Part shown: positions 1 through 7,057 of the stretch, in pieces | Layout of the letters: every line of letters begins with the position of its first letter | Numbering within the stretch: position 1 is the first letter of the stretch | NCBI GenBank assembly: GCA_964549495.1 | Contig: CAZJWJ010000092.1 | Coordinates: 1 to 21,724, forward strand | Length of the DNA: 21,724 bases | Direction of reading: 5' to 3' | Source of the DNA: JACKBJ01 sp964549495 | Lineage (GTDB): Bacteria > Chloroflexota > Anaerolineae > Epilineales > Epilineaceae | Program-made: the position numbers and the translations under genes | The notes under the pieces: generated by a model | What the model was told of the DNA's origin: nothing | Databases searched by the model: none | The model's input: the letters and a program-made list of their open reading frames with translations, nothing else

Positions 1-36
1 TGCGGCTTTTTCCCCAAGCGGCATTTCAACGTTTAG
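1..36 (+). CDS. Possible C-terminal tail of a gene cut by the window edge
   Basis: The first frame reads eleven residues (CGFFPKRHFNV) and then TAG at 34-36. This looks like a plausible protein end, but it is too short to identify. Nothing upstream is visible, so it could equally be a chance open stretch. Confidence 0.22.
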   Translation, partial: CGFFPKRHFNV

Positions 37-118
37 TTGTTCTTTCGGAAACCGCCCGTTCACCGCAAGGCGCCATATTGATTTCAACAAAGATGCCTCG
101 AAGGCAGGGCTGGGTGGC

Positions 119-283
119 ATGTTCGACGCTGAGTTCTGGGGCGTCGCAGGGGCGATGATCGCGGCGGCCGCAGGCATGGGCCTGCTGGTTGCCGCGATAG
201 CCCTCATCCGGCGCGCGGTGCGCGTGGACATGCTGGAATTCGAGCGCGGCTATAACGCCCTGGCGCCCACAATCGACCGCTGA
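119..283 (+). CDS. Small single-pass membrane protein, 54 aa
   Basis: An ATG at 119 opens a 54-residue frame ending in TGA at 281-283. Residues about 6-30 are a run of Ala, Gly, Met, Leu, Val and Ile forming one membrane helix (GVAGAMIAAAAGMGLLVAAI), followed by an Arg-rich stretch (IRRAVRVD) and a short polar tail. That is the pattern of a small inner-membrane protein with a cytoplasmic basic tail. The frame stays open upstream of the ATG, but the residues there look non-coding. The ribosome site is weak. I do not recognise a family. It lies 66 nt before the lipoprotein gene on the same strand. Confidence 0.5.
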   Translation: MFDAEFWGVAGAMIAAAAGMGLLVAAIALIRRAVRVDMLEFERGYNALAPTIDR

Positions 284-349
284 CTCCTCAACAAGAACTG
301 GCGCCGGCGCGCCGGTCCGCTAAGCTCGCCTTGTTCCAGGGAGGCGGGA

Positions 350-734
350 ATGAAGCTGCCTGCGATGTTCTTAGCGCTGTGTCTGGCCGCGTGCGGACAA
401 ACATCTCAGGAGAGCGAGACGCAGCCGCCTGAGCCATTCGATCTCAATATCGAAATCGGCCGCTATGGAGCCATGCTGCATCAGATCGACGAACACACGC
501 GCGAACGCCCCGGCAGCGCCGAACCCTCGGTGACCGATACCCGCGAATTGGCGCGCCGGCTGCGGGAAACGGTTTGGCGGTATAATCTCGAACGCTCGCG
601 GCTGTGCGCCAAGGGGCTTTTCGCCGAACTCAGTTGCGGCCCGGCGTACGATCCCGTCTGGATATCCGAGCCGCCTACTGCGGCGCCCTCCATGGAGGAC
701 TTGGAGACGCGCGCCAATGCGCTCGGAGGTGAAG
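350..734 (+). CDS. Short lipoprotein, interrupted by an assembly gap
   Basis: The ATG at 350 follows a strong ribosome site (GGGAGG, about 5-6 nt upstream). Residues 1-15 are a compact lipoprotein signal, MKLPAMFLALCLAAC, with Cys15 as the lipidation residue, so the product should be anchored in a membrane facing the periplasm. The mature part is charged and helical, with no domain I recognise and one Cys pair (in RLCAKG and ELSCGP). The frame runs into the 10-N gap at 735. The residues read after the gap come from a repeat and are not trustworthy, so the true C-terminus is unknown. It probably belongs to the same source genome as the methyltransferase, not to the main part of the window. Confidence 0.65.
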
Positions 735-744
735 NNNNNNNNNN
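735..744. other. Assembly gap (10 N)
   Basis: Ten N characters, the conventional size of a scaffold join. The sequence immediately after the gap is one arm of an inverted repeat, which is a common reason for a short unresolved gap. True gap length is unknown. Confidence 0.99.
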
Positions 745-788
745 TGTCGAAGCGCGGCCTCGCCATCCCCCGTCTTCGACAAGCTCAG
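745..788. repeat. Inverted repeat of the CTTCGACAAGCTCAG type, likely bidirectional terminator
   Basis: TGTCGAAG at 745-752 is the reverse complement of CTTCGACA at 774-781, and the right arm continues as CTTCGACAAGCTCAG to 788. From memory, this word is a dispersed intergenic repeat in several alphaproteobacterial genomes and also appears in other phyla. It sits between a plus-strand lipoprotein gene and a minus-strand methyltransferase gene, where a two-way terminator would be expected. The left arm is probably longer and hidden by the N gap. Confidence 0.6.
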
Positions 789-826
789 ACTGACGCCGAT
801 GGGGCAGTGCGCGCGCGCGGCTGACG

Positions 827-1345
827 CTAGCGCAGCCTCCAGACCGCGGCGCGCTTCACCTCCGCGTCCTCCAGCGCACGCGTAACGGGAATGTCGTAGG
901 CGGCGATCTGGTCCAGCTTGTCGCGCGGCAGATAGGTGCGGCCGGGATCGCCGATCAGCACCTGCTTGCCCGCGCGCTGCAGCGCGACCAGCCAGTCCAA
1001 TACGCGCGGGGCCAGATCGCGGTCGTAGAAAAGATCGCCGACCAGGATGACGTCCGCCCCGGTCGGCTTTCCGACGGGATCGGCGTCGCTGGTTTCGACG
1101 CAGACGTCGTTCAGGTCGGCGTTGAGCTTTGCTGCGTGCGCCGCGAAGGCGTCGATATCTACTGCGAGCGCGCAAGCGGCGCCCGCCTTCATCGCGGCGA
1201 TGGCGACCAGGCCCGAGCCAGAGGCGACATCGAGGACGCGCGTGCCGCCAACGATCTCGGGGTGATCCAGCACATAGCGCGCGAGCGCCTGGCCGCCGGC
1301 CCACGCAAACGCCCAGAACGGCGGCGGCAGCCCGAGTTCGCCGAG
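827..1345 (-). pseudogene. Class I SAM-dependent methyltransferase, N-terminus lost at a sequence join
   Basis: The minus-strand frame ends at TAG (827-829). It encodes a Rossmann-fold methyltransferase similar to the Nnt1 / ETF-beta lysine methyltransferase group. There is LGLPPPFWAFAWAGGQALARY, then the SAM-binding glycine loop VLDVASGSGLVAIAAMKAGA, an acidic strand end (AVDID), and the post-motif VILVGDLFYDRDL. It probably methylates a protein or small molecule in the cytoplasm; the substrate cannot be told. The family normally has an N-terminal substrate-binding stretch before LPPPFWAFAW. Here the upstream residues are the antisense of a DUF4397 gene, so the real N-terminus is missing. 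I treat this as an assembly truncation rather than a biological pseudogene. Confidence 0.75.
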
Positions 1346-1365
1346 ATCGAGCCGCTGGTCTTGAT
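1325..1365. other. Probable chimeric junction between two genomes
   Basis: Left of this interval, the minus-strand methyltransferase codes up to its LGLPPPFW motif and then loses family-like sequence. Right of it, the plus-strand DUF4397 frame begins mid-protein with no signal peptide. Two real genes cannot both be truncated head-to-head at the same point without a breakpoint. The nearby N gap supports a poorly assembled end. Confidence 0.7.
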
Positions 1366-1756
1366 GGATGACAACAGCCAGCCGCAGGCCGGCAAGGCCC
1401 ACGTACGCTTCGTGCACGCCTCGCCCGATGCACCGTCGGTCGACATCGCCGTGGCCGACGGCGGCCCGGTCCTCTTCTCCGACATCGCCTTCAAGGAGAT
1501 CGGCGACTACCTCCCGGTGGACGCCGGTACCTACGACCTCGAAGTCCGCGTCGCAGGCACCCAGACCGTGGCCCTGAGCCTGCCCGACGTCATGCTCGAG
1601 GCCGGCACCGTCTACACCGTCTTCGCCATGGGCCTCGCCGCCGGCGACCCCGCCCTCCAGGCCGTGCCGAGCATCGACGCCCGCTACCCGGACAGCACCC
1701 CGCCAATGCCCACCACAACCCGCATCTTCCTCCCCTGGCTAGCCAACACCTTCTAG
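1346..1756 (+). CDS. DUF4397 domain secreted protein, C-terminal part
   Basis: The frame carries a DUF4397 module: KAHVRFVHASPDAPSVDI, then FSDIAFKEIGDYLPVDAGTY, LEVRVAGTQTV and AGTVYTVFAMGL. It ends with a short Pro/Thr linker and the tail TTTRIFLPWLANTF. DUF4397 proteins are extracytoplasmic, often with two or more modules. The residues before the module (EPLVLMDDNSQPQAGK) look like the end of a preceding module plus a linker, so at least one module and the signal peptide are missing upstream. The first ATG is at 1364, but it lies inside the linker and is unlikely to be the true start. The tail resembles those of two other secreted proteins in this window. Function is unknown; a cell-surface or matrix role is inference. 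Confidence 0.75.
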   Translation: MEPLVLMDDNSQPQAGKAHVRFVHASPDAPSVDIAVADGGPVLFSDIAFKEIGDYLPVDAGTYDLEVRVAGTQTVALSLPDVMLEAGTVYTVFAMGLAAGDPALQAVPSIDARYPDSTPPMPTTTRIFLPWLANTF

Positions 1757-1826
1757 CCTCCATCCAACCCCACCAGCAACCCTAGGGCTCGGCCCTTCGT
1801 CTCCCGACCTCTGCTCGCTTCACTTG

Positions 1827-1863
1827 GTGGAAGCCGTGATGCTCCAAGCATCGCGGCTTCCAC
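1827..1863. terminator. Strong hairpin between convergent genes, terminator-like
   Basis: Arms 1827-1843 and 1847-1863 pair over 17 bp with one G-U wobble and a 3-nt loop (CCA). It lies 70 nt after the DUF4397 stop, between that gene and the convergent hydrolase gene. Neither side has a T-run, so it is not a textbook intrinsic terminator. It may protect mRNA ends or act with Rho. Confidence 0.5.
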
Positions 1864-1900
1864 TGCCTCCAGTATCCTTCCCCCTCACCAATCGCACGAA

Positions 1901-2048
1901 GCGGCGGGGCTGCCCTTGGCGGGGATCGCGGTTGTCCGAGGCCAACCCTCCTCCAACGCGCGCGCCCCGGCCCGCTGCGCGCTCCCCAATCTTCGCCCCC
2001 CCCCCCGCCCCCCGAGTTCGTGAGCCCCGCCAAGGGCAGCCCCGCCGC
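1901..2048. repeat. 148-bp inverted-repeat element with 24-bp arms
   Basis: Arms 1901-1924 and 2025-2048 are perfect reverse complements over 24 bp, enclosing about 100 nt of very GC-rich sequence that includes an 11-C run near 1996. The right arm ends 2 nt before the stop codon of the minus-strand hydrolase gene. Size and design resemble the two elements at 18744-18887 and 21528-21665, but I could not align the core with theirs. It may be a MITE-like remnant or a transcript-end structure. Confidence 0.65.
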
Positions 2049-2050
2049 GC

Positions 2051-3334
2051 CTACCGACCCCCCGCCTCCGCCATCATCAAGTACAGCCCCTGCCCATAAG
2101 CCTTGATCGCATCAAACGGCACCTGGTTGTACACCTCGATCGAAGGCGCCACCCCCGTCCCCGTCGAAACCCGCGTCAAGGTCCCATCCTCCGCCACCAG
2201 AGCATCCACCGCCCGCGCCGCCGTCCGCCCCACCGATTCCAGCTGCGGCCCCTCAACCCAACCCGCATCCGACGCCCGCAGCATCGCCGCCGCGATCGCC
2301 GCGCTGCCCGAGCTCTCCAGGTAGAAGTCCTTGCGCGTCACCACCGTATGCCACAGCCCCGACCCGTCCTGCATCACCGCCAGCCCTTCCAACTGACGCC
2401 GCAGCCGATCGCGCAGCGCCACCTGCCAAGGATGTCCCTCCGGCAGCCACTGCAAGACCTCCGTCGTCGCCAGCGCCGCCCAGCCGTTGCCGCGGGCCCA
2501 TTGGGCCGCCGACATGTGCGGCTGCAGCCCCGCCAGGAAGTCCGAGCGATTCCAGCCGTGGTACCAGCGGCCGCTGACCGGCTCCTGCAGCCGCCGGCCA
2601 TGGGCCAGCACCTCGTCCACCGCCGCCGCCAGACAGCCGGCGCAATCATGCAGCGCCCCGTAGCGGGCCAAGAGCGGCGCGCTGACGATCAGCGTGTCGT
2701 CCCAGAGTTGGTCCTCGAAATGCGCCAGGCTGCCATGTGTCCGCGGCGCCCGCCAGCGCAGGTAGTCCACCGCCCTCCGTGCCTCGGCCAGGTAGCGCGG
2801 ATCGGGTCGGTGCTCGTAGAGCATCAGGGCCGCCCAGGCCGGCGTGGCGTGGTTGGCGTGGCCCAGGCCGATGCCTTCGGCCAAACGCGCGTCCATCCAG
2901 CCGGCCACCGCGTCGAGCAGCGCCGGATCGCCGGTCTGCCGATGGGCGTAGAGCAGGCCGGCCATCGCCACGCCGGCCTCCCAGTCCCAGCGGTTGATCG
3001 CCGCCTCCGGATCCTCGGTCATCGCCAGGGTGCGCGCCGCCACCCGCAGGCTGCGGTCTCTCGCCGTCTCCTGCTCCGCCCGCCGCACTCGCAAGGGAGC
3101 TCGCAGCGGCCGATCCACCGGTCGGGCGGTGACCGCGATCCCCTCGACCTCGCGGCCGGTCGCGGGAAGCGTTTCGGCCACACCGCCTTGGGCGCCCACG
3201 TCTCCGCTTCCCAGCGCAGCGAGACCGATCAGCATCAGCGCCAGCAGCAGAGCAAGGGGCAGCCCGTGGGCAGCCGGAACCGCTCTGCAAACGCGGCCTG
3301 GCCCGCTGCCCTGCTCGCCCGTCGATCCCTTCAT
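2051..3334 (-). CDS. Glycoside hydrolase family 105-like protein (unsaturated rhamnogalacturonyl hydrolase type)
   Basis: Encodes 427 aa. An N-terminal hydrophobic segment (about residues 24-45, LPLALLLALMLIGLAALG, ending near GAQ) is a signal peptide or anchor, so the enzyme should act outside the cytoplasm. The rest is an alpha/alpha-barrel pattern with GH88/GH105 signatures: EDQLWDDTL (Asp at about 213 in the place of the catalytic Asp of YteR-type enzymes), WYHGWN, QWARGNGWAALA, GLWHTVV, ESSGSAAIAAAML and YGQGLYLMM. Family members hydrolyse unsaturated galacturonyl or glucuronyl residues left by polysaccharide lyases. The exact substrate here is unknown. I chose the ATG at 3334 because GAGAGG lies 5 nt upstream; an ATG at 3355 with a more distant GGGAG is possible. 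No lyase or transporter genes are adjacent. Confidence 0.75.
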   Translation of the reverse strand: MKGSTGEQGSGPGRVCRAVPAAHGLPLALLLALMLIGLAALGSGDVGAQGGVAETLPATGREVEGIAVTARPVDRPLRAPLRVRRAEQETARDRSLRVAARTLAMTEDPEAAINRWDWEAGVAMAGLLYAHRQTGDPALLDAVAGWMDARLAEGIGLGHANHATPAWAALMLYEHRPDPRYLAEARRAVDYLRWRAPRTHGSLAHFEDQLWDDTLIVSAPLLARYGALHDCAGCLAAAVDEVLAHGRRLQEPVSGRWYHGWNRSDFLAGLQPHMSAAQWARGNGWAALATTEVLQWLPEGHPWQVALRDRLRRQLEGLAVMQDGSGLWHTVVTRKDFYLESSGSAAIAAAMLRASDAGWVEGPQLESVGRTAARAVDALVAEDGTLTRVSTGTGVAPSIEVYNQVPFDAIKAYGQGLYLMMAEAGGR

Positions 3335-3450
3335 CCCGGCCTCTCTTCGATTCAATCCGCGTCTCCCAGTTCGCCCTGGCGTCCTGCTGCTTCGACGTGC
3401 ATCGGCCGGCCCCGGTTACGAGCGGCCTGCGGCCGGCAGCCCGGAATGCG

Positions 3451-3481
3451 AACAGCCCACGCGCCGAAGCGGTGGGCTGTT
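3451..3481 (-). terminator. Hairpin terminator downstream of tRNA-Ala
   Basis: AACAGCCCAC (3451-3460) pairs perfectly with GTGGGCTGTT (3472-3481) around an 11-nt loop. It lies about 47 nt after the 3' end of the tRNA in its direction of transcription. The minus-strand T-run is poor; the plus strand has TTTCTT after the stem, so it might also work the other way. Confidence 0.55.
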
Positions 3482-3527
3482 TCTTGGATGCCGCCTCGGC
3501 CGCATTCGCGGTCTCCGGCACCGGGTG

Positions 3528-3600
<73 letters not shown>

Positions 3601-3611
3601 GAGGAAGCGGA

Positions 3612-3641
3612 ATTATAGGCCAGCCGGGGCCGGGGCAACAA
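3612..3641 (-). promoter_or_regulatory. Sigma70-type promoter of tRNA-Ala
   Basis: On the minus strand there is TTGTTG (3641-3636), an 18-nt spacer, and a perfect TATAAT (3617-3612). The expected start point is about 4-6 nt before the tRNA 5' end. Confidence 0.75.
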
Positions 3642-3734
3642 GCCGGCGCGGCGTCCGTCGGACCGTGGGCCGCGGATGGCCGGCCGCCTCGGGGGGGTGT
3701 GCTCCGGGCGGAGCGACCATGCCTCGGTCCGGAG

Positions 3735-4253
3735 TCACCACTCGCCGGCGTAGCCCGGCCCGATCTCCGGCACCCGGGAGCGCAACCAGCCGTGGTGCAG
3801 CTCGATCAGCTGGCGCAGATGCAAGAGGTCGTGGGCCAGCCAGGCGTTGAGCATGTCGCTGGCGCGCATCGTTCCGGCCACCGGGTGGTGGCGCTCGATG
3901 CCCCAGTCGGGCGCGGCCAGGGACTCCAACCAGGCCAGGCTGCGCTCGCGCTCGCCCTCGAAGCGGGCCAGCGACTCGTCCAGATCGCGCGCGGCGTAGT
4001 CCCGATCGCGGATCCAAGCTTGCGGGTCGATGGGCGGGAAGTCCTCGCCGGGTCGGTGCAGGAAGTAATCCAGCCGGGTCCGGAAGTCCTCGGCCTCCTC
4101 GTCGGCCAGGTGATTGACCACCTCGAGCAGCGACCAGCTCTCGGCATCCGGCCGCCAGCCGGCCTGCTCCGAATCCACCCCCTCGACCAAGGCCCGGATG
4201 GCCGCTCGATTTCGTCCCATGCGCGCGATGGCCGCAGTCAGATCGATGGTCAT
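3735..4253 (-). CDS. DinB-like four-helix protein
   Basis: Encodes 172 aa. It has the layout of the DinB/YfiT superfamily, metal-binding four-helix bundles. An early helix ends in WSLLEVVNHLADEE (His48), and a later helix carries HDLLHLRQL (His141, His145), giving the usual three-histidine metal site. Some members are thiol-dependent transferases or hydrolases, but most are unassigned, so no reaction is claimed. The start at 4253 is well supported: AGGAGG lies 8 nt upstream of ATG. A longer frame from 4292 overlaps the end of the upstream gene and is less likely. The gene begins 35 nt after the propeller lipoprotein gene, probably as the second gene of one transcript. Confidence 0.82.
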   Translation of the reverse strand: MTIDLTAAIARMGRNRAAIRALVEGVDSEQAGWRPDAESWSLLEVVNHLADEEAEDFRTRLDYFLHRPGEDFPPIDPQAWIRDRDYAARDLDESLARFEGERERSLAWLESLAAPDWGIERHHPVAGTMRASDMLNAWLAHDLLHLRQLIELHHGWLRSRVPEIGPGYAGEW

Positions 4254-4288
4254 ACCCCGCCTCCTCGATGTTCCATCGGTATCCTCTC

Positions 4289-5563
4289 TCAATCGACCCA
4301 GAAGACCGCCCAGGTGTCCTGGGGCAGCGTCCAGTCCAACGTGGCCCGACCGCCGCCCTGCAGGTCGTGGACCACCAGCCGGCTCCAGCTGGTGCCGAAG
4401 GCGTCCTCGCGCTCGCCCACCAGCAAGTAGCGGCCGTCCGGCGAGAAGGCCAGGGGTTGGGCGTCGCCGCCCTCGATGGCCAGGCTGCTCGTCCGCGTCG
4501 GAGCATCGACCTGGAGCCAGCCGATCTCGCGCGGATCCTCGCCCGATCCCGAACCCGCTAGGGGAACCCGGGCCCAGGCTGCCTTGTCCCCGGCGCGGTC
4601 CCAGAGCAGGTGTAAGGCCTGCCCGCCGGGCTCATCCAGAGTCAATCCCTCGGCCTCGGACTCCCCAGCCAGTTCCAGGAGGCGCACGCGACCCGCTTGC
4701 TGATCGGCTTCGGCCAGGAGCAGGTGCTGGCCGTCGGGCGAGGCGGTGGCCTCCACCCAGGTCTGCATGCCGCCCTCCAAGGCGATGCGACCGGCTTCCT
4801 CGCCCGAAGCGGTGTCGATCTGGCGCAGGCCCAGGACGCTGCCGCTGTCGGCCGCCAGCTCCAGCAAGGCCGCGCGATCGGACCCGGGCGTCCAGGCCAC
4901 CAGGCTCGAGATCTCGCGCCGTAGCCGCTCGTCCTCGATCTGCCAGAGCAGGCGATCGTCGACGCTGGGCCGGCCCTCATCGGTGGCCGCCACCGCGCGC
5001 AGCTCCCAGGTCGGGCTGCGCCGGGCCCCTTCGGCCTCGGTGCTCGGAAAGCCGCCGGTCTGCTTGCCATAGGCCAGGCTGCTGCCGTCCGGCGACCAGA
5101 CGAAGCCCGCCAGGCGCGAACGGGCCGTGTCCGCGCTGGCCAGGAGCCGTGGCTCGGCGCCGGCCTCCAAGGCCTGCACCAGCAGCTTCTCGTCGGCCAC
5201 CGCCGGCTCGCCCGGCGCCCGCTGGATCACCCGATAGACCACGCGGTCCCCCGCCGGCGACAGGCGCCAGTCGCTGATGTTGGCCCCTTCATCGGTTACC
5301 CAGAGCGGCCGCACCGCTCCGTCGGCGATCTCGTAGCGGGCCGCCTGGTTGGAAACCCCTTCCGGCGCGGCCGAGATGGCCACCAGCCCGCCGGGGAGCT
5401 CGGAGGGATCGACCTCCTCGGCCTCGCCACCGTCGCAGCCGACCGATCCGATCAGGAGCAGCGCGCCGAGCAGCCAGCGCGCGATCCGGCGTCCGGCGCG
5501 CCGCGCGCCCGGGCCTACGATTCCGAGGTGCTCTCGGATTCTCCCTCGATCACCGTCGTTCAT
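4289..5563 (-). CDS. TolB-like beta-propeller lipoprotein
   Basis: Encodes 424 aa. The ATG at 5563 follows AGGAGG by 9 nt; a longer frame to 5704 lacks such a site. After a basic N-terminus there is a hydrophobic stretch (WLLGALLLIGSVGC) with Cys43 as the likely lipidated residue, then an acidic linker. The rest is built of repeated blades with typical WD40/TolB turns: DWRLSPAGDRVVY, GFVWSPDGSSLAYG, EATASPDGQHLLLAE and LAFSPDGRYLLVGE. This indicates a six- or seven-bladed propeller on the outer face of the membrane. Such proteins act as scaffolds or ligand binders; no catalytic residues can be assigned. It is followed 35 nt later by the DinB-like gene and faces the divergent binding-protein/kinase operon. 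Confidence 0.75.
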   Translation of the reverse strand: MNDGDRGRIREHLGIVGPGARRAGRRIARWLLGALLLIGSVGCDGGEAEEVDPSELPGGLVAISAAPEGVSNQAARYEIADGAVRPLWVTDEGANISDWRLSPAGDRVVYRVIQRAPGEPAVADEKLLVQALEAGAEPRLLASADTARSRLAGFVWSPDGSSLAYGKQTGGFPSTEAEGARRSPTWELRAVAATDEGRPSVDDRLLWQIEDERLRREISSLVAWTPGSDRAALLELAADSGSVLGLRQIDTASGEEAGRIALEGGMQTWVEATASPDGQHLLLAEADQQAGRVRLLELAGESEAEGLTLDEPGGQALHLLWDRAGDKAAWARVPLAGSGSGEDPREIGWLQVDAPTRTSSLAIEGGDAQPLAFSPDGRYLLVGEREDAFGTSWSRLVVHDLQGGGRATLDWTLPQDTWAVFWVD

Positions 5564-5923
5564 GTCACTATCCTCCTGGCGCGATCGCGCGAAACCGGTG
5601 CGACCCCAGCGCGGCGCATTCCGAGTCCGGCGGGATGTCACCCTCGGACAGGCATGAGTTTCGCGAGGCCGCCGGCCCGCGTCAAGCGACCGACTGGCCG
5701 GCAACCGGGTCGCGCCCTATACTGGGCGCCAGATCGCCCGGACCACGTCCCTTCGGCCCGGAAGCGCCAACGCGCGACGACCCCCACACAGCGCCCCGTC
5801 CACCGAGTGCACCGCCGGCCCGCCCAGCCGGCCGTGCCGATCTGTTCATCGCTCGGCCGATTCGACCGGGAGTTCTTCGCGCAGATGATCCGGCAGCCCT
5901 CCCGAAGTTCTGCGCTCTGCGCC
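5564..5923. promoter_or_regulatory. Divergent intergenic region with candidate promoter and palindromes
   Basis: The 360 nt between the minus-strand propeller gene and the plus-strand binding-protein gene should carry both promoters. A 12-bp palindrome of the GCGATCGC type lies at 5579-5590, next to the ribosome site of the minus gene. TATACT at 5718-5723, flanked by GCGCCC and GGGCGC, is a candidate plus-strand -10 box inside an inverted repeat. The matching -35 (TGGCCG at 5695-5700) is poor. Open frames crossing this region look like non-coding shadows. Confidence 0.4.
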
Positions 5924-7057
5924 ATGCCGCGGCGCGAGAGTCTTGGCCGCCGTCCGGCAATACGGCCGAGCGAAGCTCGAGGGCCGGCGGCAGGCCGCTG
6001 GCTCCTGGCGGCCTGCCTGCTCGCGCTGGCCCAGGTCGTCGCGGCCTGCAGCGGTCCGAGCCCGACGCCCGCGCCGGTCGACGAAGTGCCCTTGCGCCTG
6101 GCCGCCAGCGCCGAGGCCATCCCGGACTCGGTGCTCGCCCGCTTCAGCCGGCAGGGCGGACGGGCGGTCGATCGCATCGACGTGGCGGACATCGAGGCGG
6201 CCATCCGCGCCGGCCGCTCCATCGATCTGGCCTTGCTGCCCACCGAGGCCTTGCCGGGTCTGATCGAAGACGGGCTCCTGCGGCCCTTGGAGCGGGCCGA
6301 GCTGAGCGGGTTGGGCAACCTGCCGATCAGTTTCCGCGACCTGGCCCACGATCCCGGCAACCGCCACAGCCTGCCCTTGCGCTACGGCATCGTGGGTCTG
6401 GTCGCGAGCCTGGACGGGGCCGGGCGCATCCCGGACTCCTGGGACGAGGCCCTGGACCCCGACCGGCCCGAGCGCTTGATCCTGCGCCCGCGGCCCCACC
6501 AGGTCTTCGGCGCGGCCCTGCTGGCCGAGGGGCTGGAGGATCGGCGGACGGAGCCCCAGGCCTTGACGGTCGCCGTGGCGCGCTGGACCGACCTGGCCGA
6601 GCGCCGACCCCTGCGGCTGCTCGAGACCGAGGACTCGCTTGCCGAGGCTTTCGAGGAACCCGGCGTGATGATCGGCACCGCAGCCGATCTGGACGCGGCG
6701 CGGCGGGCCGGCGCCGACGCCATCTTCGTGGTGCCCCGCGAGGGGGCCATGCTGTGGATCGAGCACTTGGTCATCCCCGGCAGCAGCCAGCAGGCGACCG
6801 AGGCCATCCGCTTGATCGATCATCTGCTCCAGCCCGAGATGGCCTCGCTGATGGCCGCGGAGGGCAAGGCCGCGCTGGCCAACGCGGCCGTCGGCCAGCG
6901 CCTGGCACCGAGCCTGCTGGCCGACCGGCGGATCTGGCCCGCGGCCGGCGTCCTGCGCCAGGCGCGGCTGATGCTGCCGGTGGAGCCGGCCGACCGGGTG
7001 CTGCTGGCCAATGGCTGGGAAGACCTGCGGCCGGCCCTGGAGCGGGCCGCGCCGTGA
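5924..7057 (+). CDS. PotD-like periplasmic binding lipoprotein
   Basis: Encodes 377 aa from the ATG at 5924 (an upstream ATG at 5885 with a distant GGGAG is possible). The signal WLLAACLLALAQVVAAC places the lipidated Cys at about residue 42, followed by a Ser/Pro/Thr-rich linker. The mature part resembles class D substrate-binding proteins of the spermidine/putrescine group: SLPLRYGIVGLVAS, IPDSWDEALDPDRP, a late MLWIEHLVIPGSSQQ motif, and AIRLIDHLLQPEMASLMA. In that family the motif containing WxxxxVIP lines the ligand cleft. No ABC permease or ATPase gene is nearby. Its stop codon overlaps the GTG start of the sensor kinase (GTGA), which suggests it delivers a ligand signal to the kinase rather than feeding a transporter. 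Ligand unknown. Confidence 0.75.
   Translation: MPRRESLGRRPAIRPSEARGPAAGRWLLAACLLALAQVVAACSGPSPTPAPVDEVPLRLAASAEAIPDSVLARFSRQGGRAVDRIDVADIEAAIRAGRSIDLALLPTEALPGLIEDGLLRPLERAELSGLGNLPISFRDLAHDPGNRHSLPLRYGIVGLVASLDGAGRIPDSWDEALDPDRPERLILRPRPHQVFGAALLAEGLEDRRTEPQALTVAVARWTDLAERRPLRLLETEDSLAEAFEEPGVMIGTAADLDAARRAGADAIFVVPREGAMLWIEHLVIPGSSQQATEAIRLIDHLLQPEMASLMAAEGKAALANAAVGQRLAPSLLADRRIWPAAGVLRQARLMLPVEPADRVLLANGWEDLRPALERAAP

Noticed and set aside
1824..2099. Short plus-strand frame between the convergent genes
   Set aside because: Made of hairpin and C-run sequence; no coding character.
5635..7053. N-terminal 473 codons of a long plus-strand frame joined to the kinase
   Set aside because: Arg/Gly/Pro-rich shadow of the binding-protein gene; the kinase starts at the overlapping GTG 7054.
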